Assembly (NCBI RefSeq): GCF_000010525.1
Contig: NC_009937.1
Location: 1,679,501 to 1,743,500 of the forward strand
Direction: 5' to 3'
DNA from: Azorhizobium caulinodans ORS 571
Lineage (GTDB): Bacteria; Pseudomonadota; Alphaproteobacteria; Rhizobiales; Xanthobacteraceae
Length of the DNA: 64,000 nucleotides
The notes under the pieces are model-generated. The model was not told where the DNA came from. It saw only the letters and a program-made list of their open reading frames with translations, and ran no database searches. This document shows positions 39,213 through 47,678 of the stretch, one piece after another (within the stretch, counting starts at the first letter, position 1; each line of letters opens with the position of its first letter). The translations under genes were made by a program, and so were the position numbers.

Positions 39213-40835
39213 ATGAACCGCCGTGAGTTTCTCACCACCGCTTCCGCCACCGCCGCTGCTGCCGGCGCCGCCGTTTCCGCGCCCGCCGTCTTCTCTCCCG
39301 CCAAGGCGCAGGCGCGGTCCGAGACGCTGCTGATCGTCTCCGAGAGCGGGCCGAACAATCTGGACATCCACGGCGTCGGCACCAACGTGCCCGGCTATGA
39401 GGCGAGCTGGAACTGCTACGACCGCCTCATTACCCACCCCATGAAGGACGTGAACGGCACGCCCTATTACGACCGCGACAAGTTCGAGGGCGAACTGGCC
39501 GAGGACATGAGCATCGGCGACATGTCGGTGACGTTCAAGCTGAAGAAGGACGCCACCTTCCAGGACGGCACGCCCGTCACCGCCAAGGATGTGAAGTGGT
39601 CGCTGGACCGCGCCGTCTCCGTCGGCGGCTTCCCCACCTTCCAGATGAAGGCGGGCTCGCTGGAGAAGCCCGAGCAGTTCGTGGTGGTGGACGACCGCAC
39701 CATCCGCGTCGACTTCATCCGCAAGGACCGTCTGACCATTCCCGATCTCGCTGTGATCGTGCCCTGCGTCATCAATTCCGAGCTGGTGAAGAAGAACGCC
39801 ACCGCGCAGGACCCCTGGGGCCTCGAATACACCAAGCAGAACACGGTGGGCTCCGGCGCCTATAAGGTGACCAAGTGGACGCCCGGCACGGAAGTGATCT
39901 TCGAGCGCTTCGACAATTGGAAGGGCGGCCCGCTGCCCAAGGTGAAGCGCGTGATCTGGCGCATGGTGCCATCTTCCGGCAACCGCCGCGCGCTCTTGGA
40001 GCGGGGCGATGCGGACATCTCCTACGATCTGCCGAACAAGGACTTCGCCGAGCTGAAGTCCAACCCCAAGCTCAACATCATCTCCACGCCCTATTCCAAC
40101 GGCGTGCAGTACATCGGCATGAACGTCACCAAGCCGCCCTTCAACAATCCGAAGGTGCGGCAGGCGGTGGCCTATGCGCTGCCCTATGAGAAGATCATGG
40201 AAGCGGTGCTGTTCGGCCTCGCCAACCCCATGTTTGGCGCGCCAGCGGACTACCAGACCAAGGTCGCCTGGCCGCAGCCCACCAAATACAAGACCGACAT
40301 CGCCAAGGCGAAGGCACTGCTGGCCGAGGCGGGCTATGCGGACGGCTTCGAGACCACGCTCTCCTTCGACCTCGGCTTCGCCGGCGTGAACGAGCCGCTG
40401 TGCGTGCTCGTGCAGGAGAGCCTCGCCCAGATCGGCATCAAGACCACCATCAACAAGATCCCTGGCGCCAACTGGCGCACCGAGCTGAACAAGAAGGAGC
40501 TGCCGCTCTTCACCAACGTCTTCTCGGGCTGGCTGGACTATCCCGAATACTTCTTCTTCTGGTGCTACCACGGCTCCAACTCGGTCTTTAACACCATGAG
40601 CTACCAGTCTGCGGCCATGGATGCCTTCATCGACGGCGCCCGCGCCGCCGCCGCCAACGGCGACAAGGCGGCCTATGATGCGGACGTGAAGGGCATGGTG
40701 GACCTCGCCTTCGCCGACGTGCCGCGCGTGCCGCTGTTCCAGCCTTATGTGAACGTCGCCATGCAGAAGAACATCACCGGCTACGAATACTGGTTCCACC
40801 GCCGGCTCGATTATCGCGCGCTCCAGAAGGGCTGA
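39213..40835 (+). CDS. ABC transporter substrate-binding protein, family 5 (peptide/opine/nickel type)
   Basis: 540 residues from ATG at 39213. The N-terminus NRREFLTTASATAAAAG...AKAQA is a Tat-like signal peptide. The SBP_bac_5 domain shows VTFKLKKDATFQDGTPVTAK and DVKWSLDRAV (family signature) and later GSGAYKVTKWTPG, NNPKVRQAVAYALPYEKIM. It captures the substrate in the periplasm for the two permeases and the fused ATPase that follow. The downstream atzG-atzE-hpxZ genes suggest a ureide or amide rather than a peptide. A large inverted repeat separates it from the permeases, which may raise its message level over theirs. Confidence 0.88.
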   Translation: MNRREFLTTASATAAAAGAAVSAPAVFSPAKAQARSETLLIVSESGPNNLDIHGVGTNVPGYEASWNCYDRLITHPMKDVNGTPYYDRDKFEGELAEDMSIGDMSVTFKLKKDATFQDGTPVTAKDVKWSLDRAVSVGGFPTFQMKAGSLEKPEQFVVVDDRTIRVDFIRKDRLTIPDLAVIVPCVINSELVKKNATAQDPWGLEYTKQNTVGSGAYKVTKWTPGTEVIFERFDNWKGGPLPKVKRVIWRMVPSSGNRRALLERGDADISYDLPNKDFAELKSNPKLNIISTPYSNGVQYIGMNVTKPPFNNPKVRQAVAYALPYEKIMEAVLFGLANPMFGAPADYQTKVAWPQPTKYKTDIAKAKALLAEAGYADGFETTLSFDLGFAGVNEPLCVLVQESLAQIGIKTTINKIPGANWRTELNKKELPLFTNVFSGWLDYPEYFFFWCYHGSNSVFNTMSYQSAAMDAFIDGARAAAANGDKAAYDADVKGMVDLAFADVPRVPLFQPYVNVAMQKNITGYEYWFHRRLDYRALQKG

Positions 40836-40881
40836 GTCCGCCTGCCGGGGTAGGGCGCGCGCGTCGCGCGCGTCCCGAATG

Positions 40882-41003
40882 CCCCCTCCCAACCCTCCCC
40901 CGCAAGCGGGAGAGGGCTTTCTCGCTCAGTCTTCCTTGGCTCGCCCTCGCCGTGCGCGCGACAGGCCCCCTCTCCCGCTTGCGGGGGAGGGTTGGGGAGG
41001 GGG
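40882..41003. repeat. Large inverted repeat (intergenic palindromic element)
   Basis: Arms of about 35 bases at 40882-40916 and 40968-41003 are near-perfect reverse complements with one or two single-base differences. Each arm also has its own inner dyad (CCCGC-AA-GCGGG). The whole can fold into a long cruciform between the binding-protein gene and the first permease gene. It looks like a repetitive extragenic palindrome of the REP/RUP type and could act as an attenuator or mRNA stabiliser. Confidence 0.75.
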
Positions 41004-41174
41004 AACGGGCCGGGAAGAAGATTCCAGGGGCTGGACCAGAGCCCCATCGCGCGCTCGCCGGATCGGCGGGCACGCATCTTGCTCCTGCGGGGGAGCGGGC
41101 CGGGAGGCGGGCGCGGCGGCCTGTCTTCCGGTTCCCCCGCCGACCGCCCCATGGACAACCATCAGGAGGGTGCC

Positions 41175-42188
41175 GTGCTGAAGCTTATTGGCAGCCGTCT
41201 CGCCACTGCGATTCCGAGCCTCATCGGCGTCGTCATCGTCACCTTCCTGCTCACCCGCGTGCTGCCGGGCGACACGGCCGCTTATTTCGCAGGCCCCGCG
41301 GCGACGCCGCAGGCAATTGCCGAAATCCGCACCAAGCTCGGCCTCGACAAGCCGCTGCCGGTGCAGTTCGTGGACTATGTGTCCGCGCTGGCGAAGGGCG
41401 ATCTCGGCGCCTCGCTCTCCACCGGCCAGCCGGTGTCGAAGGAGATCGCCACCCGCCTGCCGGCCTCCGCCGAACTCACACTCTCCGGCCTCATCCTCGC
41501 GCTCGTCATCGCCGTGCCGTTCGGCATCGCCGCCGCCGTGAAGCAGGGGTCTTGGATCGACCACGCCTGCCGGCTCATCACCACGGCGGGCGTCTCGCTG
41601 CCGGTCTTCTTCACCGGCCTGCTGCTGGTCTATCTCTTCTATTTCCGCCTCGGCTGGGCACCGGCGCCGCTCGGGCGGCTCGATGTCTTCTATTCCGCGC
41701 CAGACACGGTGACGGGCTTCTATCTCATCGACAGCCTGATCGCCCGCGACGGCGACACCTTCCGCGCCGCGCTGGCCCAACTCGTGGTGCCGGCCCTGAC
41801 GCTCGCCATCTTCGCGCTCGCGCCCATCGCCCGCATCACGCGCGCCTCCATGCTTCAGGTGCTTTCCTCGGAATTCATCCGCACCGCGCGGGCGGCGGGC
41901 CTCACCTCCAAGACGGTGATCGTCACCTATGCCTTCCGCAATGCCATGCTGCCTGTGGTGACGACGCTGGGCATGGTCTTCTCCTTCCTGCTCGGGGCCA
42001 ATGTGCTGGTGGAGAAGGTGTTCGCCTGGCCGGGCATCGGCTCCTATGCGGTGGAGGCGCTCATCTCCTCCGATTTCGCCCCGGTGCAGGGCTTCGTGCT
42101 CGCCATGGCGATCCTCTACGTCGTCCTCAACCTCGTGATCGACCTTGCCTACGGCATCATCGATCCGCGCGCCCGGAGCGAAGCATGA
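41175..42188 (+). CDS. ABC transporter permease (DppB type)
   Basis: 337 residues from GTG at 41175, preferred for AGGAGG five bases upstream; an in-frame ATG at 41151 is possible. About six transmembrane helices. The N-terminus LATAIPSLIGVVIVTFLLTR and the conserved LPGD, with KLGLDKPLPVQFVDYV, mark DppB/OppB. The EAA loop is FIRTARAAGLTSKTVIVTYA, which contacts the ATPase. Ends overlapping the next permease by four bases. Confidence 0.9.
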   Translation: MLKLIGSRLATAIPSLIGVVIVTFLLTRVLPGDTAAYFAGPAATPQAIAEIRTKLGLDKPLPVQFVDYVSALAKGDLGASLSTGQPVSKEIATRLPASAELTLSGLILALVIAVPFGIAAAVKQGSWIDHACRLITTAGVSLPVFFTGLLLVYLFYFRLGWAPAPLGRLDVFYSAPDTVTGFYLIDSLIARDGDTFRAALAQLVVPALTLAIFALAPIARITRASMLQVLSSEFIRTARAAGLTSKTVIVTYAFRNAMLPVVTTLGMVFSFLLGANVLVEKVFAWPGIGSYAVEALISSDFAPVQGFVLAMAILYVVLNLVIDLAYGIIDPRARSEA

Positions 42189-43078
42189 CCGCCATCTCCT
42201 CCGAACCCGCCCGCCGCCGCGCCTCCGGCGGTCTCACGGCGACACTGAAGCACGCCCAGTATGTGATCTCGGACAATCCGGTCACGGGCCTCGCCTTCTT
42301 CATGCTGCTGGTGCTTGTTGTGGCGGCGCTGATTGGCCCCTTCATCGTGCCCTATGATCCGCTGGCCTCGGACACGGTGAATGCGCTGAAGCCGCCGACC
42401 GCCGCCCACTGGTTCGGCACCGACCAGCTCGGCCGGGACATCTTCTCCCGTGTCATCGTGGCGACGCGGCTCGATCTTGCCATCGCGGTCTTCTCGGTGG
42501 CGCTGGTGTTCGCGGCGGGCGGCATCGCCGGTATCGCGGCGGGCTTCTTCGGCGGCTGGACGGACCGGATCGTCGGGCGCATCTGCGACACCATCATGGC
42601 CTTCCCGCTGTTCGTGCTGGCTATGGGCATCGTGGCGGCGCTGGGCAATACGGTGACGAACATCGTCATTGCCACCGCCATCATCAATTTCCCGCTCTAT
42701 GCCCGCGTGGCGCGCTCTGAGGCGGCGATCCGGCGGCAGGCGGGCTTCATCCAGGCGGCCCGCCTCACCGGCAATTCCGAATGGCGCATCCTGCTCACGC
42801 AGATCCTGCCCAACATCCTGCCCATCATGATGGTGCAGATGTCGCTCACCATGGGCTACGCCATCCTCAACGCGGCGGGGCTCTCCTTCATCGGCCTCGG
42901 CGTGCGCCCGCCCACCGCCGAGTGGGGCATCATGGTGGCCGAGGGCGCGACCTTCATCGTCTCCGGCGAATGGTGGATCGCGCTGTTTCCGGGCCTCGCG
43001 CTCATGTTCGCCGTCTTCTGCTTCAACCTGCTGGGCGATGGTCTGCGTGACATCGTCGATCCCCAGCGTCGCACGTGA
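42185..43078 (+). CDS. ABC transporter permease (DppC type)
   Basis: 297 residues, start overlapping the previous stop (ATGA). The first helix is FMLLVLVVAALIGPFIVPYD, followed by HWFGTDQLGRDIFSRVI, the DppC/OppC signature. The EAA loop is FIQAARLTGNSEWRILLTQI, and the C-terminus reads FNLLGDGLRDIVDPQRRT, as in this family. It pairs with the DppB-type subunit in the inner membrane. Confidence 0.9.
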   Translation: MTAISSEPARRRASGGLTATLKHAQYVISDNPVTGLAFFMLLVLVVAALIGPFIVPYDPLASDTVNALKPPTAAHWFGTDQLGRDIFSRVIVATRLDLAIAVFSVALVFAAGGIAGIAAGFFGGWTDRIVGRICDTIMAFPLFVLAMGIVAALGNTVTNIVIATAIINFPLYARVARSEAAIRRQAGFIQAARLTGNSEWRILLTQILPNILPIMMVQMSLTMGYAILNAAGLSFIGLGVRPPTAEWGIMVAEGATFIVSGEWWIALFPGLALMFAVFCFNLLGDGLRDIVDPQRRT

Positions 43079-43089
43079 GGACCGGACCC

Positions 43090-44862
43090 ATGCACGGCGT
43101 CATCGATCCCGCCACCCTGAAGCAGGCCCCCGCCGAAGAGGCGCGCGGCCCCCTGCTGGAGGTCCGCGACCTCACCGTTGAATTCGCCACGCGCCGGGGT
43201 CTCGTGCGCGCGGTGGAAAAGGTGAACCTCACCCTCGCCAAGGGCGAGACCCTTGGCATCGTCGGCGAGAGCGGCTCGGGCAAGTCCGTCACCTCTTATA
43301 CGGTGATGCGCATCCTCGACCGCGCCGGGCGCATCGCCGAGGGCTCGATCACCTTCTCCGGCATCGATGTCGCCCATGCGGATGAGCGCGCCATGCGCGA
43401 TCTGCGCGGGCGCGAAATGTCCATGATCTTCCAGAATCCGCGCGCGGCGCTGAATCCCATCCGCACGGTGGGCCAGCAGATCGGCGACGTGCTGCTCCAG
43501 CACGTGCAGGCCGAGCCGCGCAACGTGAAGGAAAAGGTCATCGACATCCTCAACCAGGTGCGCATCGCCCGGCCGGAGGAGCGCTATCACGCCTATCCGT
43601 TCGAGCTGTCCGGCGGCATGTGCCAGCGCATCGTCATCGCGCTGGCGCTGGCGTGCCGGCCGCAGCTGATGATCGCCGACGAGCCGACCACGGGCCTCGA
43701 CGTCACCACCCAGAAAGCGGTGATGGATCTCGTGACCGAGCTGACGCGGGCGCGCGGCATGTCCACCATCCTCATCACCCATGATCTGGGTCTTGCCGCC
43801 GCATATTGCGACACGGTGATGGTGATGGAGAAGGGCAAGGTGGTGGAGACCGCCCCCGCCGAGCAGATCTTCCGCAACCCGCAGCACGCCTACACCCGCA
43901 AACTCATGCGCGCGACGCCCCGGCCGGGGATCTCGCTGCGCGATCTGCTGCCGGCGGAGGAATTGGCGTCGTCCACCGCCGCGCCGGCCACGCCAGCGGC
44001 GGAAGCAGCCTCGTCGCCCGGTGAACCCTTGCTCAAAGTGGAGAACCTGCTGAAGGAATATCCCCGCCAGGGCGCCCCTTCCACGTTCCTCGCCAAGCTC
44101 ACCGGCAAGGCCCCTGAGCCGAAGGACCTCATCTTCCGCGCCGTGGACGGCATCTCCTTCGAGGTGAAGAAGGGCGAGAGCGTCGGCCTCGTGGGTGAGA
44201 GCGGCTGCGGCAAGTCCACCACCTCCACCATCGTGATGCGGCTCATCGACCCGACCTCCGGTCGCATCACCTTCGACGGGCAGGACATCGGTGCCATTCC
44301 GGCCCGCTGCTTTGCGCACCATCCGCTGCGCCGGCGCATCCAGATGGTGTTCCAGGACCCCACCGAGAGCCTGAACCCGCGCTACACCGCCTCCCGCGCC
44401 ATCGCCGACCCGCTGCTGCGCATGGGCGGAATGGGCGGCATCGGCGGCGGATCGGCGCTGGACGACAAGGTGGAGGAACTCGCCCGCATGGTGGGCCTGC
44501 CCCTCGATTTGCTGGACCGCTTCCCCCACCAGCTCTCCGGCGGCCAGAAGGCCCGCGTCGGCATCGCCCGCGCCATTGCCCTCAAGCCCGATCTCGTCAT
44601 TCTCGATGAGCCGACGGCGGCGCTGGACGTGTCCGTGCAGGCGGTGGTGCTGAACCTATTGGAGGAGCTGAAGCAGACGCTCGGCATGAGCTATCTCTTC
44701 GTCTCTCACGATCTGCACGTGGTGCGCCTCCTGTGCGACCGCGTCATCGTCATGCGGCAGGGGCGCGTGGTGGAGGAGGGCACCTCGCAGGAGGTGCTGG
44801 AGGCGCCGAAAGACGCCTACACCCGCGAACTCATCGCCGCCATTCCCCATCCGCCCGTGTGA
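43090..44862 (+). CDS. Fused double ATPase of the peptide-type ABC transporter (DppD-DppF)
   Basis: 590 residues from ATG at 43090 with GAGGA upstream. Two complete ATPase domains are joined in one chain. The first (about 20-270) has GESGSGKS, LSGGMCQRIVIALALA and LMIADEPTTGLD; the second (about 315-585) has GESGCGKST, LSGGQKARVGIARAIA and LVILDEPTAALD. Each is followed by the oligopeptide-transporter C-terminal part (HAYTRKLMRATP, DAYTRELIAAIP). It powers import with the two permeases. Eight bases before atzG. Confidence 0.92.
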   Translation: MHGVIDPATLKQAPAEEARGPLLEVRDLTVEFATRRGLVRAVEKVNLTLAKGETLGIVGESGSGKSVTSYTVMRILDRAGRIAEGSITFSGIDVAHADERAMRDLRGREMSMIFQNPRAALNPIRTVGQQIGDVLLQHVQAEPRNVKEKVIDILNQVRIARPEERYHAYPFELSGGMCQRIVIALALACRPQLMIADEPTTGLDVTTQKAVMDLVTELTRARGMSTILITHDLGLAAAYCDTVMVMEKGKVVETAPAEQIFRNPQHAYTRKLMRATPRPGISLRDLLPAEELASSTAAPATPAAEAASSPGEPLLKVENLLKEYPRQGAPSTFLAKLTGKAPEPKDLIFRAVDGISFEVKKGESVGLVGESGCGKSTTSTIVMRLIDPTSGRITFDGQDIGAIPARCFAHHPLRRRIQMVFQDPTESLNPRYTASRAIADPLLRMGGMGGIGGGSALDDKVEELARMVGLPLDLLDRFPHQLSGGQKARVGIARAIALKPDLVILDEPTAALDVSVQAVVLNLLEELKQTLGMSYLFVSHDLHVVRLLCDRVIVMRQGRVVEEGTSQEVLEAPKDAYTRELIAAIPHPPV

Positions 44863-44870
44863 GGTGCCAG

Positions 44871-45080
44871 ATGTCATCCAAGCCGGAACTGCCGCCCGTT
44901 CCCGATGCGGCGCTCGCGCCTCTGCTCGATGGCGCGATTGCCGCCTTCAGCCTCACCGTGGAGCCGGACTGGCACAAGGAGGCGCTGGCCAATCTGCGCT
45001 TCATTGCCGACGCCGCCCATCTCGTCCTGTCTTATGAGCTTGGCGACGAGGCCGAGCCCGCCGCGGTCTATCACCCATGA
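44871..45080 (+). CDS. AtzG-like small subunit (DUF4089; HpxX-type)
   Basis: 69 residues, the length of AtzG. GAGGTG precedes the ATG. The chain LLDGAIAAFSLTVEPDWHKE and ALANLRFIADAAHLVLSYEL is all-helical and resembles GatC-like AtzG, which wraps around the AtzE amidase and stabilises it. Its stop overlaps the amidase start by four bases (ATGA), the same arrangement as in known atzG-atzE and hpxX-hpxY pairs. Cytosolic. Confidence 0.85.
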   Translation: MSSKPELPPVPDAALAPLLDGAIAAFSLTVEPDWHKEALANLRFIADAAHLVLSYELGDEAEPAAVYHP

Positions 45081-46492
45081 ACGCCCCGTCCTCCGTCGTC
45101 GCCGGCTACGCCACGGCGCCCGCCTCCGAGATTGCCGCCGCTGTGCGCTCTGGAGCGGTGAGCGCGCGGGCGGTGGTCGATGCCGTGCTCGCCCGCATCG
45201 CCTCCGTTGATCCCAAGGTCAACGCATTCACCGACGTCACCGCCGACCGCGCCCGCGCGGCCGCCGATGCACTGGACGCCCGCCGCGCGGCGGGCGAGAC
45301 GCTGGGACCGCTCGCCGGCGTGCCCTTCGCGGTGAAGAATCTGTTCGACATCAAGGGCTTGCCGACCCGCGCCGGCTCGCTGATCAACCGCGAGCTTTCC
45401 CCCGCCGACCGCGACGCGACGCTGGTGGAGAAGCTGGAGGCGGCGGATGCCATCCTCTTGGGCGGGCTGAACATGGGCGAATATGCCTATGATTTCACCG
45501 GCGAAAATGTCCACGACGGCCCCTCCCGCAATCCACATGACCTCGGCCACATGACCGGCGGCTCGTCCGGCGGCTCGGGCGCGGCGGTGGCGGCGGGGCT
45601 GGTGCCGCTGACGCTCGGCTCGGACACCAATGGCTCCATCCGCGTGCCGTCGTCCCTGTGCGGCATCTTCGGCCTGAAGCCCACCTATGGCCGCCTGTCG
45701 CGTGCCCATTCCTTCCCCTTTGTCTCGGCCTTTGACCATCTCGGCCCCTTCGCCCGTTCGGTGGAGGATCTGGCGCTGGCTTATGACGCGATGCAGGGGG
45801 CGGATGCCGCTGATCCCGTGCAGGTGGAGCGTCCGGTCGAGCCGACGACGCCCGCGTTGGGGCAGGGCATCGCGGACCTTAGGATTGCGTTGGCCGGCGG
45901 ATATTTCCGCCAGAAGGGCATGCCGGAAGCCATTGCGGCGGTGGACCATGTGGCGGCGGCGCTCGGCGTCTCCCGCACGGTCGAGCTGCCCGAGGCCGCC
46001 CGCGCCCGCGCGGCGGCCTATGTCATCACCGCCGCCGAGGGGGCGAGCCTCCATGCGGAGAGGCTACGGACGAGGCCGCAGGATTTCGACCCGGCCGTGC
46101 GGGACCGTCTCATCGCTGGCCTTGCCATTCCGGCCGCGTGGGTCGCCGGCGCGCAGCGCTTCCGCCGACATTTCCGGGCGCGGATGCTGAAGCTGTTCGA
46201 GGAGGTGGACGTCATCCTTGCCCCCGCCACGCCCTGCCGCGCGCCGAAGCTGGGGCAGGCCACCATGGTGCTGGACGGCGTGGAACTGGCGGTGCGGCCG
46301 AACCTTGGCATTTACACGCAGCCCATCTCCTTCATCGGCCTGCCGGTGGCGGCGGTACCCGTGTGGCTCGATGGCGGCCTGCCCATCGGCGTGCAGGTCA
46401 TCGCCCCGCCGTGGCGCGAGGATCTGGCGCTGCGCGTGGCGTATCATCTGGAACAGGCCGGCGCCGCGCGCGCGCCGGTGGCGCAGGTTTGA
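45077..46492 (+). CDS. AtzE-family amidase (1-carboxybiuret hydrolase-like / HpxY-type)
   Basis: 471 residues, an amidase-signature enzyme. The Ser-cisSer-Lys triad is visible: Lys in GVPFAVKNLFDIKGLP (near residue 85), cis-Ser in MTGGSSGGSGAAVAAGL (near 160) and nucleophile Ser in LGSDTNGSIRVPSSL (near 184). The C-terminal PISFIGLPVAAVPVW is typical. AtzE deamidates 1-carboxybiuret to allophanate precursors; the HpxY relatives act in oxalurate use in Klebsiella. The pairing with AtzG in front and HpxZ behind places it in this group; the exact substrate is inferred. Confidence 0.85.
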   Translation: MNAPSSVVAGYATAPASEIAAAVRSGAVSARAVVDAVLARIASVDPKVNAFTDVTADRARAAADALDARRAAGETLGPLAGVPFAVKNLFDIKGLPTRAGSLINRELSPADRDATLVEKLEAADAILLGGLNMGEYAYDFTGENVHDGPSRNPHDLGHMTGGSSGGSGAAVAAGLVPLTLGSDTNGSIRVPSSLCGIFGLKPTYGRLSRAHSFPFVSAFDHLGPFARSVEDLALAYDAMQGADAADPVQVERPVEPTTPALGQGIADLRIALAGGYFRQKGMPEAIAAVDHVAAALGVSRTVELPEAARARAAAYVITAAEGASLHAERLRTRPQDFDPAVRDRLIAGLAIPAAWVAGAQRFRRHFRARMLKLFEEVDVILAPATPCRAPKLGQATMVLDGVELAVRPNLGIYTQPISFIGLPVAAVPVWLDGGLPIGVQVIAPPWREDLALRVAYHLEQAGAARAPVAQV

Positions 46493-46506
46493 GCGGGAGA
46501 GGCGTT

Positions 46507-46896
46507 TTGGAGATTAACAATCCGGCCGTCGTGGCCGAGGTGGAAGCCGCGTTCGCCCGCTATGAACAGGCGCTGGTCACCAATGATGTGGAGGTGCTCG
46601 ATGAGCTGTTCTGGGATGACGCCCATACGATCCGTTATGGCGGCGGCGAGAACCTCTACGGCATCGGGGAGATCCGCGCCTTCCGGAACGCCCGTTCCCC
46701 TCATGGGCTGATGCGGACATTGGCCGGCACGGTCATCACCACCTTCGGCCGCGACTTTGCCACTGCCTCCACTCTGTTCAGCCGGGAGGGCATGGTCGGC
46801 AAGGTTGGTCGCCAGCAGCAGACCTGGGTGCGCCTTCCCGTCGGCTGGCGGGTGGTGGCGGCCCATGTGAGCGTCATTGCCGAGCCGATTGCGTAA
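46507..46896 (+). CDS. hpxZ: HpxZ-like protein (DUF3225, NTF2-like fold)
   Basis: 129 residues from TTG at 46507; GGGAGAGG lies four bases upstream, and no ATG or GTG in frame fits as well. The sequence FWDDAHTIRYGGGENLYGIG, IRAFRNARSPHGLMRTLAGT and RQQQTWVRLPVGWRVVAAHV is that of the oxalurate-catabolism protein HpxZ. It forms a small cone-shaped NTF2-like barrel; its chemical role is not known. Its place just after the amidase (14 bases) matches the hpxXYZ gene order. Confidence 0.85.
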   Translation: MEINNPAVVAEVEAAFARYEQALVTNDVEVLDELFWDDAHTIRYGGGENLYGIGEIRAFRNARSPHGLMRTLAGTVITTFGRDFATASTLFSREGMVGKVGRQQQTWVRLPVGWRVVAAHVSVIAEPIA

Positions 46897-46937
46897 CGCG
46901 TTTTCACCTGCCTGCGAGTGCTTTAGCCTTGTCCTCC

Positions 46938-47651
46938 ATGTCCGGTCCCCTGCCAGAGGCTGTCACGGCCCCTCCCGCTCAACGCCCCCGCCGGCGCCGC
47001 ACCGCCAGCCGGGCGGTAACGCGCACGGAGGAACTGCGTCTCCAGATCGCGGATGACATCGTGCGCGGCCGGATTCCGCCGGGCACCGCGCTGGAGGAGA
47101 TGGAGGTCGCCAAGCGCTATGGCGTCTCGCGCACGCCGGTGCGTGAGGTGATCCGGGATCTCGCCGCCTCAGGCCTCGTGGAGACACGCCCGCACCGTAG
47201 CGCGCTGGTGGCCAAGCCCTCGCTCGATCGCCTGCGCGGCATGTTCGACGTGATGGCGGAACTGGAGGCCCTGTGCGCCGGCCTCTGCGCCGTGCATATG
47301 ACCAAGGCCGAGCGGGGGCAGCTGGAAGCGATCCACGCGGAACTGGCTGACCTGACCCGGCGGGGCGACGAGGCCAACTACACCTTCCTCAACGACCGTT
47401 TCCACACCTTCCTCTATGGGGGTGCGCACAACGCCTATCTGGCGGAGATCACCCTCGCCACCCGCGCCCGCCTTCAGCCCTTCCGCCGCGCCCAGTTCCG
47501 CAACCTCGGCCGCCTTGCGCTCTCTTATGCGGAGCATGACACCGTCGTGCAGGCGATCCTGCGAGGTGACAAGGCAGAAGCGGCCAGCGCCATGCGCAGC
47601 CACATCCTGACCGTGGAAGTCGCCTACGAGCGCTATGCGGAAGGGGTGTGA
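46938..47651 (+). CDS. GntR-family regulator (FCD subfamily)
   Basis: 237 residues from ATG at 46938. A Pro/Arg-rich lead is followed by the winged HTH (ELRLQIADDIVRGRIPPGTA, VAKRYGVSRTPVREVIRDLA) and the FCD effector domain with metal ligands: GMFDVMAELEALCAGLCAVH, NDRFHTFLYGGAHN (His), YAEHDTVVQAILRGD (His) and HILTVE (His). It should respond to a carboxylated ligand and control the transporter-amidase operon of which it seems to be the last gene. Confidence 0.87.
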   Translation: MSGPLPEAVTAPPAQRPRRRRTASRAVTRTEELRLQIADDIVRGRIPPGTALEEMEVAKRYGVSRTPVREVIRDLAASGLVETRPHRSALVAKPSLDRLRGMFDVMAELEALCAGLCAVHMTKAERGQLEAIHAELADLTRRGDEANYTFLNDRFHTFLYGGAHNAYLAEITLATRARLQPFRRAQFRNLGRLALSYAEHDTVVQAILRGDKAEAASAMRSHILTVEVAYERYAEGV

Positions 47652-47672
47652 GGGGCGCTCGGATGGCGCCCC
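47652..47672. terminator. Terminator after GntR gene
   Basis: 7-bp stem GGGGCGC / GCGCCCC right at the GntR stop followed by TTGTCCTT; convergent with the methyltransferase gene. Confidence 0.6.
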
Positions 47673-47678
47673 TTGTCC

